Part shown: piece by piece, positions 19,483-30,296 of the stretch
How positions within the stretch are numbered: position 1 is the first letter of the stretch
How the letters are laid out: each line of letters begins with the position of its first letter
Notes under the pieces: generated by a model
The model's database searches: none
Seen by the model: the letters and a program-made list of their open reading frames with translations, nothing else
What the model was told of the DNA's origin: nothing
Assembly (NCBI GenBank): GCA_003427395.1
Contig: BFEA01000001.1
Location: 13,049,460 to 13,084,929 of the forward strand
Direction: 5' to 3'
Source: Chara braunii
Lineage: Eukaryota; Streptophyta; Charophyceae; Charales; Characeae
DNA: 35,470 nucleotides
Program-made: the position numbers and the translations under genes

Positions 19483-19636
19483 TTAAAGACTATGTCAAGG
19501 ACGTAGTCTGTTCCTTCTCTAGACTGCGCTTAGGGGACCAAGTGCAGCGGCTTAGCAGAACTGTAGCTTCTACGTAGCCAACAAGCACCAAATGGTAGTT
19601 AAAGACTATGTCAAGGACGTAGTCTGTTCCTTCTCT
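19405..19636 (+). repeat. 116-bp tandem duplication in the protease/RT spacer
   Basis: TTAGGGGACCAAGTGCAGCG... through GTAGTCTGTTCCTTCTCT is present twice at a 116-bp offset with few differences. Chromovirus 2 has a single copy, so this is a local duplication or an assembly error. Confidence 0.85.
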
Positions 19637-19650
19637 TATGGAAAAGGGAA

Positions 19651-21116
19651 GTGAGACACACAATCTCATTCCTCGTTAGCGATGAACTACCCTTTGATAT
19701 GTTACTAGGCATGTACTACCTCGAGGTTGCTCAGCCTGAATTTGATTGGGATAGAAAGGTATTGATCCACAAGCTGCCCAATGGTAAAATCGTTAGATTG
19801 CAAAAGTTTAGAGCTAGCAGTCTAGTGGAAAATTACGGATGCATGTGCGCATCCTCTTTCTATAACTACTATAAGCAGAATCGCGAAGAGGGCATGTATC
19901 TAGTCTTTGTTTCTGAGAAAGGAGAGGTCGTTAAAACACCCCCAGAGATAGAATCAGTTGTCGCACAATATTCCAATCTTTTTTAGGAGCCCACAGGTGT
20001 GGTGGAAAGGGAGGTGGTCCATGTGATAGAGGTTGTTCCATGTAGTAAGGTGCCTAGAGGACGAATCTATAGGATGTCTCCTGTGGAGTTGGATGAGCTC
20101 CGCCGCCAGCTCAAGGAGCTCACAGAAAAGGGATGGATTTGGCCTAGTACCTCCCCTTACGCTGCGTCAGTCGTATTTGTCCCTAAAAAGGGGGGTACCT
20201 TAAGGATGTGCATTGACTATAGGGGCCTCAATGCCATCACGGTAAAGAATGCAGAGCCCCTACCTCGCATCGACGATCTATTAGATAGAGTGCAGAGATG
20301 TTGGTAATTCACAAGATAGATCTGAAGTTCGAATACCATCAAATTGCCATTAGACTTGAGGAACAACACAAGATCGCTTTTCAGACCAGGTACGGTCTGT
20401 ACGAGTTTGTGATGATGCCCATTGGCCTATGCAATGCTCCTGGGACATTCCAGCACGCAATAAATAAGATTTTTCATGAGTACTTAGACAAGTTTATTGT
20501 CGTGTACCTCGACGATATTCTTATCTTTAGTAGGACTGTAGAGGAGCACGCCGAGCACTTGAAAATAGTGCTAGGTCTCCTAAGACAGCACCAGTACAAG
20601 GTTTTCGGTCGCACCAAGATCATGTACTTAGGTCATGAGATCTCCGCGGAAGGGTTGAGGCCGGACGATGCCAAAGTGGCCAGCATATGGGATTGGCCCA
20701 GACCTTATACTGTTACTGTGTTCAGATCGTTTTTGGGGATGACGGGCTACTATCGTCCATTTGTTAAGAACTATAGTACTATAGCTTCCCCATTAACAGA
20801 TCTAACTCGACTAGACACCCCTTGGGAGTGGACTAACGAGTGTGAAGCGGCCTTCAAGAAATTAAAGTATGCGCTGACATACTACGAAGTCCTCAAACTT
20901 TCGGATCCCGAACAACCCTTTGTTGTGACCACAGACGCCAGCTAATATGGCATAGACGCGGTCCTTGTGCAAAAGGAGGGGAAAACGTTGAGACCGATCG
21001 AGTATATGAGTAAGAAGACACCGTCGCAAAAGCTAGCTAAGTTCACGTATGAGCGTGAGCTCTATGCCCTATATAGAGCGCTGGTCCATTGGAGACATTA
21101 TCTCCTAGGCAGATTC
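19651..21116 (+). pseudogene. pol: reverse transcriptase and RNase H of chromovirus 1
   Basis: The RT core is clear: [18 protein letters not shown] (about 20200-20250), then after a 1-nt loss near 20310 KIDLKFEYHQIAI, the FGLCNAPGTFQH-type motif with Ile for Phe (about 20417-20460), and YLDDILIF (20503-20526), the catalytic Asp pair. The connection domain (GHEISAEGLRPDDAKVAS) and RNase H start (VVTTDAS) follow. A TAA at 20943-20945 replaces the Gln codon of chromovirus 2, and a stop at 19984-19986 separates the N-terminal part. RNase H continues (SQKLAKFTYERELYALYR) up to 21116, where assembly breaks. It converts element RNA to DNA in intact relatives. Confidence 0.9.
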
Positions 21117-21154
21117 CTGTCTCTTATACACATCTAGATGTGTATAAGAGACAG
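21117..21154. other. Nextera mate-pair junction adapter (contaminant), copy 1
   Basis: A 38-nt perfect palindrome: the 19-nt Tn5 mosaic end CTGTCTCTTATACACATCT followed by its reverse complement. This is the synthetic circularisation junction of Nextera mate-pair libraries and is not biological sequence. Confidence 0.98.
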
Positions 21155-21455
21155 CTATGCCCTATATAGAGCACTAGTCCACTGGAGACATTATCTCCTA
21201 GGCAGATTCTTCTATGTGAGATCTGACCATGAGACCTTGCGCTGGATTAAGACACAGCCTGTGCTCTCTGACGCACTGAAGCGATGGATACAAGTGTTGT
21301 GACCACAGACGCCAGCTAATATGGCATAGACGCGGTCCTTGCGCAAAAGGAGGGGAAAACGTTGAGACCGATCGAGTATATGAGTAAGAAGACACCGTCG
21401 CAAAAGCTAGCTAAGTTCACGTATGAGCGTGAGCTCTATGCCCTATATAGAGCGC

Positions 21456-21493
21456 CTGTCTCTTATACACATCTAGATGTGTATAAGAGACAG
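21456..21493. other. Nextera mate-pair junction adapter (contaminant), copy 2
   Basis: Second identical 38-nt adapter. Reading through it yields the well-known artefact peptide VSYTHLDVYKRQ inside an apparent open frame at 21362-21550, which must not be annotated as a protein. Confidence 0.98.
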
Positions 21494-21731
21494 AGCGTGA
21501 GCTCTATGCCCTATATAGAGCGCTGGTCCATTGGAGACATTATCTCCTAGGCAGATTCTTCTATGTGAGATTTGACCATGAGACCTTGCGCTGAATCAAG
21601 ATACAGCCTGTGCTCTCTGACGCACTCAAGCGATGGATACAAGTGATAGGCATGTATGACCACCAACTTGATCCAATCAAGGGAGAGTACAACAAAGTGG
21701 TTGNTCTGACGCACTCAAGCGATGGATACAA

Positions 21732-23363
21732 GTGATAGGCATGTATGACCACCAACTTGATCCAATCAAGGGAGAGTACAACAAAGTGGTTGATGCACTA
21801 TCTCGTCAGGCAGATTATCTGGGCGCGTTAGTCACTGAGTTTGGCATATCTAACGATCTAACTCGATCATTGGTGGAAGCCTATCAACAAGATCCAGTTA
21901 TATCTGAGATCATCTGTAAATTCCAAGAGAAGGATAAAATAACTTCTGACGAATTTACCATGGTAGATGGTTTGCTGTTTTTCGATAAGGCAGGGAATAA
22001 AAGACTGTGTGTTCCTAATAGTGAGTCTTTGTGTAGTTTATTTTTAGGGGAATGTCATGATGCAACTGGACATTTTGGCTATAGAAAGACATCCGCTAAC
22101 CAAGTACAAAAGTTTTGGTGGCCCACAATGATGCAGGCTGCAAAGAAATATGTATAGACCTGCCAAGTTTGTCGACGCGACAAACCAAGGACGCAGGCAC
22201 CTTTGGGATTGATTAAACCCCTGCCTATCCCTGCTGGACCTGGGCAGAGTGTGTCCATGGATTTCATGGATACTCTCGTGACCAACAAGAGTGGAAAAAG
22301 GCATATGTTTGTCATTGTAGATAAATTTACTAAATATGCAAGACTAATTGCTATGCCTGAGACAACCAGAACTGACCATGCCATCAAGCTCTTTATGGAT
22401 AACTGGGTACGTGACTTCAGTTTACCTACGTCCATAGTTAGTGATAGGGACGTGAGATTTACCAGTGAACTGTGGCAAAAAGCACAGCCCAACAGATGGG
22501 CACCCGACTACAAATGACATCAGGGAACCACCCTGAGTCAAATGGCCAGGCTGAATAGATGAATTGTGTAGTACAACACCTGCTTTGGCATTACATCAAG
22601 CCAAGACTGGGACGAGAAGTTGCCTCTCCTCGCCAGCCCGTACAATAACGTTGTGCATAGCACTACTGGTATGACTCCCAACCAATTACATCTCGGTTGG
22701 AAGCCTAGATCAGCATTGGATTTTCTATTATCTGAACAACGGCAGAACGCATCACCTAGCAGCATAGAGTTCGCTGTCAAATATGAACAAATGCTGCAAC
22801 AGGTTGTAGAGCACATCAAGAAAGCTCAGGATGCCATAATTGCATATGAGAACAGGCACAAACGACAGTCTAACTTTCAGGTAGGAGAACGAGTCTGGGT
22901 AAAATCATCCGAAGTGGGCCAAGAGTTGGGGATTTCACGTAAACCAATGCCACAGTACTTTGGGCCCTGGGAAGTCTTGGACATTGTAGGGGATCAACCA
23001 GATGGGCCGTGATATGTGATTCACATTTCTGCACACTTACGTACTCACCCTGTTTTCCATGCATCCAAGTTGGCACCTTTCGATGTCACTGATCAGTTTT
23101 CCTCTAGGAGATCAATGCTGCCCCCAACCATGGATGGACACGTGTACATTGACGATATCGTTGAGCACAAGCTGATGCCTGTACCCATACCTCCAGGAAG
23201 GGGTCGACCACCAAAGCCACAGGTGCAATACCGAGTGTGATTCAGACATCACATTGATCCTCAAGAAGACCGGTGGTTCACAAGAGAGGAATTAATGAAG
23301 ACTGCTCCCCAAATTATCTCAAGTTACGAGAGAAACCTGAAAGGGAATCAGCCTGTTACATAA
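21732..23363 (+). pseudogene. pol: RNase H end, integrase and chromodomain-like tail of chromovirus 1
   Basis: Starts with the RNase H end (EYNKVVDALSR). The integrase zinc-binding HHCC domain reads ECHDATGHFG then TCQVC (about 22050-22180), interrupted by a TAG at 22155-22157. The catalytic core has the first Asp in SMDFMDTL (about 22254), the second in IVSDRDVRF (about 22435) and the Glu in NHPESNGQAE (about 22530) after a frameshift near 22490. The tail (VWVKSSEVGQE, then FGPWEVLDI) leads to a degenerate chromodomain (about 23140-23340: YIDDIVEH, YRV, DRWFTREELM) with a TGA at 23238-23240. Chromodomains direct integration to marked chromatin. The copy is dead. Confidence 0.88.
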
Positions 23364-23390
23364 GAACTTCTCAGAGGACTATCGAAGTAA

Positions 23391-23402
23391 AGGAGGAGGG
23401 AA
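23391..23402 (+). promoter_or_regulatory. polypurine tract of chromovirus 1
   Basis: AGGAGGAGGGAA lies immediately before the right LTR, the usual place of the plus-strand primer. Confidence 0.8.
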
Positions 23403-24267
23403 TCCGAGGATCTGAGTCCTCGGCAGGCCTAAGAGGCTCCTGTTGCATTTGTGCCCGCCCTAAGTGAAGGCGGGCCTAACAAATCACGAAAGGCCCTCGG
23501 TTGTCAATTTCGTATTTGGGGTCCAAAAAATTTCGTCACGCCAGTTGGTTGAGGGAAAACACAGGCCGAGCAGCGAGACACTCCACGGCCTTCCAGGCCT
23601 TTCCAAAGTTATGCAGACCCTGGACAAGATTCGCAGCCTCATGCACAGAAAGTTGGGAGGCCCAACTGAACGAGGCCCAACAAATGCATCGAAGGCACAA
23701 CCTCCTGGGGCCTACCTGAAGCTTATGGGCAGAGGCCCAGGCCAGACAGGCTGCCAGAGCAGCAAGGCTCATTCCATAAAGGAAAAAGCTCACTGCCTGA
23801 GCGGCCATTCGGGTACGTGCTGGCTGGCGGCAGTGCTGCAGGAGCTTTCGCTCGCGTGCTGGCTACGAGCGCTGGATCAAGGTGCTGCGCACGTGCGGTC
23901 ATGTGTGAAAGAAGGATGATGATGATGATGATGATGATGATGTGAGGGCACGTACCTACATTGGGCGACATCTTCAAGTACTTTGTGGGTTGTTGACGTC
24001 AGCGGTTGCATTGTCAATTAGTAGGCAGACTGTAGTTGTGTAGGAAGTAGGTTGGGCGTCGAGCGCCAAGTAGGGAGATAGGGCCTGGATACTCATGTTG
24101 GTGGTGGCGAGAGCAAGCTCTCATTGACATTGGTTTTCAGTGTTATAATTCTTCAATGGTGTTATATTAGTGCATTTCTGCTTTCTGGACACCGTGATAC
24201 CATCTGGCCTTCAATGTGATTGTGTATTCTGGACATTGTCATCTCGCTACTGCTCATTTTCCTTGCA
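23403..24267 (+). repeat. right LTR of chromovirus 1
   Basis: Begins TCCGAGGATC (left copy TGCGAGG) and ends TTGCA. It aligns to the left LTR with many substitutions and lacks about 140 bp of it. It keeps the GCCCGCC/GGCGGGC stem-loop at 23453-23475. A GATGAT microsatellite of about eight units lies at 23916-23941. Confidence 0.92.
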
Positions 24268-24639
24268 TTTTTGTCTTTCTTTTTTATTTAAAATTTTTTC
24301 TTTTCTCTAAAAGTTTGAATTATCTTCTCCCCCTACTTCCTTCTCATTTCTTTGATTTATTTTATTTTTATTTTGAATTTTTTAATTTTTTTGCGGCACC
24401 TCTATATCTGTTTAGGACTTAGCTATTTCAGGTATCGACGCGCATTTTGATCCTGCGGGGGTAACGAAGTGCTGCCGAAATTTTCTTTCCTCCCTACTCT
24501 CTCTCATCTTTCTTAGTCTTTTTTTTTTTACGACACACTTCGACCCCATGGGAATAACGAAATGCTGTCGAAATTTTTGAAAAATCCAACACTTAGCTTC
24601 TTTTCACTCTCCTCCACCTCCTTATTTATTTCAAGGTTG
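24268..24639. repeat. CT/AT-rich continuation of the pre-insertion site, with a short tandem repeat
   Basis: T- and C-rich DNA like that left of chromovirus 1. A unit with GGGGTAACGAAGTGCTGCCGAAATT (24457-24481) recurs about 95 bp later in diverged form (24548-24574, GGAATAACGAAATGCTGTCG). No gene. Confidence 0.65.
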
Positions 24640-24730
24640 CACGACATACGTGTACGCAGGTTCCTCGTACTCGTATTCTTGTACGCGACATGTACGCGCA
24701 TACACGTACTTCCGCACGTGGGAATACGTA
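24640..24730. repeat. GC-richer word island B-left (GTACG/CGTAC)
   Basis: GTACG or its complement CGTAC occurs five times within 24652-24709, with further TACG words. It is followed by an A run, as in island A-left. It holds the same position relative to AT-rich DNA as the GAACG islands but with a different word. Confidence 0.8.
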
Positions 24731-25043
24731 AAAAAAAAAAAAACAAATCATAAAAAAACTCTGAAAAAAGTATGTTTCAACTGCTGCTTGAAACTCATCA
24801 TAAAATTTTGTACCAAACTCGAGTGGAAAATCAAAGACACAAAAAACAAATAAATTGAAATAAGAAGTAAAAAACAATTACGAAAAAAAGAGAAAAAATA
24901 AAAACAAACTTTTGTAACAAATATATGTTATGCAGAAACATGATACAAATAATTTTTGTCCGGAATTCATCCCTGAATTCCCAATCAAACTCCAGTAAGA
25001 AATTCAAAACTAAAAAAAAGCTAATATTATCATCAGGGTCACC
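24731..25043 (-). repeat. AT-rich repeat module M2, minus orientation
   Basis: Its reverse complement matches 35046-35240. Shared strings include GATTGGGAATTCAGG, GACAAAA.TT.TTTGT and GCA.AACATA. It begins right after a word island and ends at GATGATAATATTAG next to the following island. No gene. Confidence 0.75.
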
Positions 25044-25137
25044 AGCCCGTACATACGGAGGTCCCTGGGCCGGCCTCCGTACGTATGGGCGTTCGGGGTC
25101 CCATACTGGGTCGGAACCCGACGGCATTCGGCCCACG
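25044..25137. repeat. GC-rich word island B-right
   Basis: Contains CGTACATACGGAGG facing CCTCCGTACGTATG, a hairpin around GGGCCGG, then GGCGTTCGGGG and GGTCGGAACCCGACGG. The frame of the island (start CAGGGTCACC, end CACGCC before an A run) matches the inverted island at 34967-35045, but the words inside differ. Confidence 0.8.
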
Positions 25138-26002
25138 CCAAAAAATATTTCGATGCCTAAACATCTTTTTGTTTTTCTGAATTTTGTTTTGTGATTCTCT
25201 ATGACGTGTGGTACATGCCTATAAATTTTCAAGTCATTTGGCTCAGCCAAATAAGAATTAAAAATCGCCAAAGATGGCGGTGTCAAAGCTTGCTCGCACA
25301 CGTTTTTTTCACTTTTTACTTTTTGTTTTCACTCTAGTAAACAATTTTGTTTTTTTTTGAAACTTTTTTAGTGGGTTTAACATTATGTGCAGTACACATC
25401 TGTAAATTTTCAGGGGATTTAGGGATGCCAAAAAAGAAGTGAAAAATCGCCAAAGATAGCGGTGTCGAAAGGGTGCTCGCGCACTCACTATATTAATTAA
25501 TTTATTTATTAATTAGTATTTTGCGAGGCTTATGCCCCTACGAGTCCCTTTTCAGACCCTGCCAAGTATCACGTCGGCTGCCTTAAGTGAAGGAAGGCAC
25601 GACGAGGGCCTGAGGGCCAAAAAATATTTCGGTGCCTAAATATTTTTTTGTTTTTTTTAATTTTGTTTTGTGAGTTCTATATGACATGTGGTACATCCCT
25701 ATAAATTTTCAAGTCATTTGGCTCAGCCAAATAAGAATTAAAAAAATCGCCAAAATGGCAGTGTCAAAACGTGCTCGCGCACGTTTTTTTCACTTTTTAC
25801 CTTTTGTTTTCACTTCAGTAAACAATTTTGTTTTTTTTTTAAACTTTTTTAGTGGGTTTAACATTATGTGAAGTACACATCTGCAAATTTTCAGGGCATT
25901 TAGGTATGCCAAAAAAGAAGTGAAAAATCGCCAAAGATAGCGGTGTCGAAACGGTGCTCGCGCACTCACTATATATATTTATTTATTTATTAATTAGTAT
26001 TT
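25137..26002 (+). repeat. AT-rich module M1, partly duplicated in tandem (479 bp)
   Basis: The box CGCCAAAGAT.GCGGTGTC occurs at 25264, 25445, 25744 and (in part changed) 25926, reflecting a monomer of about 181 bp inside a 479-bp tandem duplication (25137-25615 and 25616-26098). The first copy ends with the first 95 bp of the chromovirus 2 LTR (25523-25617). No gene. The module resumes at 34819 beyond chromovirus 2. Confidence 0.85.
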
Positions 26003-26937
26003 TGCGAGGCTTATGCCCCTATGAGCCCCTTTCCAGGCCTTGCCAAGTATCACGTCTACCGCCCTAAGTGAAGGCAGGCACGACGAGGGCCTGAGGGCCC
26101 CTATTTCGATCACCACGCAACTCAAGGAAATTCAGGCAGTTGCACAACGCTAGTTGGTTGGAAGAACCCACGCCCTGGGCAGCCTGTTTGAATGTATCGA
26201 AGGCAGGCCCTGGGCTGGATACGGGATGAGGGCCTAACACATGCCGTTGACAGTTGGGCGCGAGCAACCACTACAGGCCAGTGCATGAGTTGTGAGGAAT
26301 GGGCCTCAGCCTACCGGGGCCTACCGGAAGCTTCTTGGGAAAGGCCCAACGCAGTCTGGGACAGCAAGCAGGTAGGCCACTTCCATATAGCAAAGGGTCT
26401 GCATTCGCATTTGGCATTCATGTGCTGGCTGCATGCTGCGCAAGCGCTGCTGCGCTAATAGCTGGCCAGCGCTCGCGCGCTGGCAGGAAGGAGCAGGCAG
26501 CCATAGCCGAGCTGCGCTGTTGTGAGCTGGGTGAGGCGCAGGGTGGTCCTTGGGTGCATGTGGCATCTGTGTGTTGGGGAACGAGGTTGTGAGTGAAGCG
26601 AGAGACTTACCTGGTGTTGAAAGCGTGCGGCATTGGCCGCTATCTGCTCGTACTTCAGGAGAGTTGTTGTCGTCAACTTCGGCATTGTAGTCTAGGCTAG
26701 ATAGGATCTGCCATCTGTAGTCGGGGCGCCGAGCGCCAGTTAGGATATCAACATTGGTTCTTCGTTGATGATGATGATGAGACTATTCCAGCATTGTCAA
26801 TTATGAGTTGCTGGTGTGATTCTATTTGGTGAAACTCGTGATGCAATTATGCTCTTGGTTCGAGGTCACGACTATCCGATCTTATGTGTATGATGCTGTT
26901 TGATTATTGAAGTTCGCTATTGCTCATCTTCCTTGCA
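26003..26937 (+). repeat. left LTR of chromovirus 2
   Basis: Begins TGCGAGGCTTATGCCCC and ends TTGCA. It aligns with 33906-34818 with scattered substitutions and small indels. It carries a degenerate version of the CCCTAAGTGAAGG stem-loop (26060-26080), the box TAGTTGGTTGG, the hairpin GGCGC CGA GCGCC (26725-26737) and a GATGAT run. Open frames across it on either strand are not genes. Confidence 0.93.
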
Positions 26938-28216
26938 ATTTAGTATCATAGTTGTGGTACGATTGCGCTCATCTAGCGCTTGTCTTCTGCCTAATGTGGT
27001 ACATACATGCTGTCTGCTTGGTGAGTTGGGCCGTAAGTGGTGTGTAGTGAGGAGGGCAGTGACGAGTAAGTGGCGACCGAGGAGGTGAGGGGATCGCCAG
27101 GAAGGCTACGTGGTGTAATGTGGGTCTGGACAGTGTGATGAGAACTATCTGATGAGCGATTGGTGCTGAGGTGGAACGGCGTGCAATGCTGGTTATGCCG
27201 AAGCAATGACTGGTCATCATAATCGGCGTCAGGTCATCTGGTGAGATTATCTCTGTGGTTGGGGGCAGCTATTTGAGGTACGTTGCTCTTAACCTTATCT
27301 ACCCTTTTCGACACTTCTTACCGTGAGGTTGTGTGTTCCTTCTTGAGAGTCCTCTCATTGTGAGGTGTCGAGTGCGCTCAACCTTGAGAGTCGGCAATGT
27401 TCAAGTGGAGCATTTGGGAGAAGATGGGCGGAGCTTTCTGAAGGGCCCTGGACGAAGCACTGGGTCACGGTCACCATGCCAACCCACCGGGGGTAGAGCA
27501 CGCATGCTTTGCTGCTTGTCCTTTGTTCGGCTCGCTGCGCTGTTAGATGGGTACTGAAGGGCAGGCCAGCCCTAAGTGGGAGACGAGACCGGGCGTCTTT
27601 AAATAAGCATCGGAAGGGGAAAACATTGGCTGTGATCGTCGTCCTGCTGCGACGTAAAATAATTCCTGATGACACTTGGGGGTGGTCGTTAAATTACCTT
27701 TGGATCAGCCAATGGTTGTCAGGCTCGTGCACACGAGGATCAACACAGTGCAGGGCTGGCCTGCTCAGCAGCTACTCGGGGCACAGGGGTGGGACGTGCA
27801 CACCTTTACTCAGGCACTGCTCTCTGGGTAGCTTAGGGACGCTGGCGTCAAGTGACATTTCAGGGGAACTAAGGGAGGGGTAGATTTCAGGTGACAAGTT
27901 TGAGAAAAAATACATACTGTCCTCATCCACACAAATGATTCTATTTTTATGTTTTGATTAGTTAGATGTACAACCATTTGACATTTGACAGACAACATAA
28001 TTAGAACTGTCTCTGTTCATTGTGCATTCTTTTCGCGGACTAATCAGACTAAAAATAGTTTCGTTTGTAGGAATCCGACTTACCTGTTGAGCCCGAGTGT
28101 ACGGTCTATGACATAGCCACCAATTAATTAGTTATTTATTTTAAATTGGTGTGTGCATTACACTGCGGTAGGCATCTAGAGTGTACTAGTGCAGATTGTG
28201 TGCAGTGTTGTAGCTT
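26938..28216 (+). other. primer site and long 5' leader of chromovirus 2
   Basis: A decayed primer site, TTAGTATCATAG (about 26940-26951), follows the LTR. The 1.28-kb leader has no convincing coding frame and shares blocks with the leader of chromovirus 1 (see 15894-17143). The shared blocks, with equal length and order, point to a functional untranslated region. Confidence 0.65.
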
Positions 28217-30238
28217 ATGAGCGACAGGGAGGACACTACAGAGGACGACCGACTCTTGCATTCACATAGACGTCCGATCACCCACTTGGCTTTAGGACCA
28301 GAGGGCGACCGACATCTGTTCCGCCAGCTTAGAGAGAGGCAGCAGCAACAGAGGAGGGCTAGAGCAGCGGAGGCTAGCAGGGCGCTCGTAAGTGAAGCCG
28401 CAGCTTCAGAAGCAATGGCTACCTCTGCGCAACAGACTTTTCAGGCAGGTAGGTCGACATCTTTAGGGTCAACAAGCTCTGCAGGGTCTACCGGCTTTGT
28501 AGGGTCAACAGGCTCTATAGGGTCAACGGTTGCGCAGGCTTTGAGTCAGTCCGCTGGCGTTATGGCAAGCTAGCCATTAGTGATGACTCCTGAGGAGGTC
28601 GCCATACAACGAGCTACTGCTCGCGAGGCACGACTACAACAGGCTTTGGGAGAGATTAAGGCTGAGAAAGAGAGAATGATTAGGAGAAGAGCCAGTATGC
28701 AGCGGAGGCAAGAGGACGTTAGTGAGTTAGAGGCGATGGACCCAGCACAAATGGATGATGATGTAAGAACCATTTGGTCGGTCCTGTTAAGTGTAGTGGA
28801 GATGCAGGATCACCAGACGGAGATCTTACAGGACATCCAACAGAGTCTGGTTGTGTTAGTCGGGCGAATGCAGGCGTCACCATCACTGTTCGGGCCAGGT
28901 GCCTGGCCCGTTGCACATCCTCCTCCTTTTGTCCCACCGGTGACTGTGGTGTCCCCATATACGGCCTCAGCATCGGTTCAAACCGTTTCCCTGGGCATGC
29001 CGTTATCAGGAGGGCTCTCAACAGGTCCTAGTTTGCAGGTTCCTGTACAGCCAGTGTATTCCCAACCTCCGTTGCAGATTGCAGTTACAACGCAACCTGC
29101 TGTCTCGCAGCCTGTACAGCCGCAGGGTACACAGTCCCTGCAGCCAGTGCAGCCGCCTGCATCACAGGGTCCACAACCCAGTGGGATGCAGGGACTGGGA
29201 CAAACTCAGTGGGTACCAAAGACGGCCATCGCCGCTCCTAAACCCTTCACAGCAGATAAGAGGGGCGAAGACCTTGACACTTGGTTGAGGGCAGCGCCGG
29301 TCTATGTCAAGTGTAAACTCACCTTGCCGCATGAGGAAGTGCTTGTGGTTGCATCTTACCTAGAGGGTAGTGCAGCAAGATGGTTGAGTGGTTTAGTACA
29401 GCTACAGGGATACGGTCATGACTTTCGCGCTTGGGCGGTCACCCAGCAATTGGATGACTTCCTCAAGTTGGTGGAAGAAAGATGGCATGATCCTCAGGAC
29501 GCCCAAAAGGCCACTGATGCGATCCTGACACTGCACACGAGGCAGTTCAAGTCAGTGAGGGAGGCCACCGACGTTGTGGATCGTCTGATCTGTGTCCCTG
29601 GGGTGCGCTATGACCCCCAGGTTTTACTCACCTCCTACCTGAGATGCTTTCCAATGCCTCTCAGGAATCAGTTGGCAGGTGAGGCCAACATCAATGTTCA
29701 CAACTTTCCCTCGTTTAGCAAGAAGGCCCTAGACCTTGAGGCGAAGATAGGGCATGGGCAGGCACCCACTACGGATGGTAGGAGAAAGTCGTTGCCTCCC
29801 AACTAGAAGGCGAAAGGTCGCATTATGTTTGTCGATAATGATGGCTCAACCATCGAGTTAGACGACAACTTCTAGGAGGGAGTAGGTTCAGAGGCTGGCA
29901 GCGTTGAAGCTTCAGGGGGTGGAGTTGTCGCTGCCGTAGCTCAAAAAGGTAAGGCGCCCGGTAGACGTCGTGGAGGCTCCCGGTCAAGGAGTCAAGTTGA
30001 CCCCAACGCTCCCCCATGGGAGAAGGCGGGTCTCAAAGAGGACGTGTGGAGAGAGTACACACGACAGGCTTGCATTCGTTGTGGTCAATACGGCCATGAC
30101 CAATTCAAGTGCCGTAATAAGAAGGTGACCGAGAAGATCCCGCCTACGATGGGGCAGGCGTTGGGATCCTCCCATCCCGTCGGTAGCAATATAGTTAGTA
30201 CTTCTGGCACTGCTCCGGGAAGCACGTTGGGCCAGTAG
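28217..30238 (+). pseudogene. gag: Gag of chromovirus 2 (nearly intact, three in-frame stops)
   Basis: A single frame from ATG 28217 to TAG 30236-30238, interrupted by TAG at 28571-28573, 29804-29806 and about 29873. Order: acidic/Arg-rich N-terminus with Gln-rich helix (residues about 40-60), Gly/Ser/Thr repeats (GSTGSIGSTV), coiled coil (about 28590-28740), Pro/Gln/Val-rich linker, capsid (about 29220-29760: EDLDTWLRAAPVYVKCKLT, YLEGSAARWLSGLVQLQGYG, RWHDPQDAQKATDAI), then zinc knuckle CIRCGQYGHDQFKC (about 30073-30114). The TAG at 29804 sits where chromovirus 1 has Trp, a G to A change. Gag forms the particle and binds element RNA. Confidence 0.9.
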
Positions 30239-30296
30239 GAATAGTAGTTGTTCCTGCTAGGGTCGAGGTGGTGGACACACCCTCACCATCTCAAGG

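Larger units (their letters stand above)
20928..21793. other. mis-assembled segment (duplicated RNase H DNA around adapters and an N)
   Basis: The RNase H segment at 20928-21110 recurs at 21300-21455. The following segment, 21155-21297, recurs as 21494-21650. The segment 21616-21703 recurs after the N (21704) as 21705-21793. The copies are joined exactly at two library adapters. The real element should have one copy of each, as chromovirus 2 does. Confidence 0.9.
14874..24267 (+). mobile_element. chromovirus 1 (Ty3/gypsy LTR retrotransposon with chromodomain), decayed
   Basis: Complete layout from LTR to LTR: LTR 14874-15878, PBS at 15882, a leader of about 1.25 kb, gag, protease, RT, RNase H, integrase, chromodomain-like tail, PPT 23391-23402, LTR 23403-24267. 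The coding part has many stops and shifts. The flanking 5-mers are TCTTT and TTTTT, an imperfect target duplication. The internal order PR-RT-RH-INT is that of Ty3/gypsy. Confidence 0.93.

Noticed and set aside
21362-21550. Open frame of 62 codons with an unusual peptide
   Set aside because: It reads through a synthetic Nextera junction adapter; the VSYTHLDVYKRQ part is adapter-encoded.
26064-26592. Similar frames in both LTRs of chromovirus 2 (plus and minus) as a conserved protein
   Set aside because: Their duplication reflects the LTR pair, and frames differ between copies by indels.
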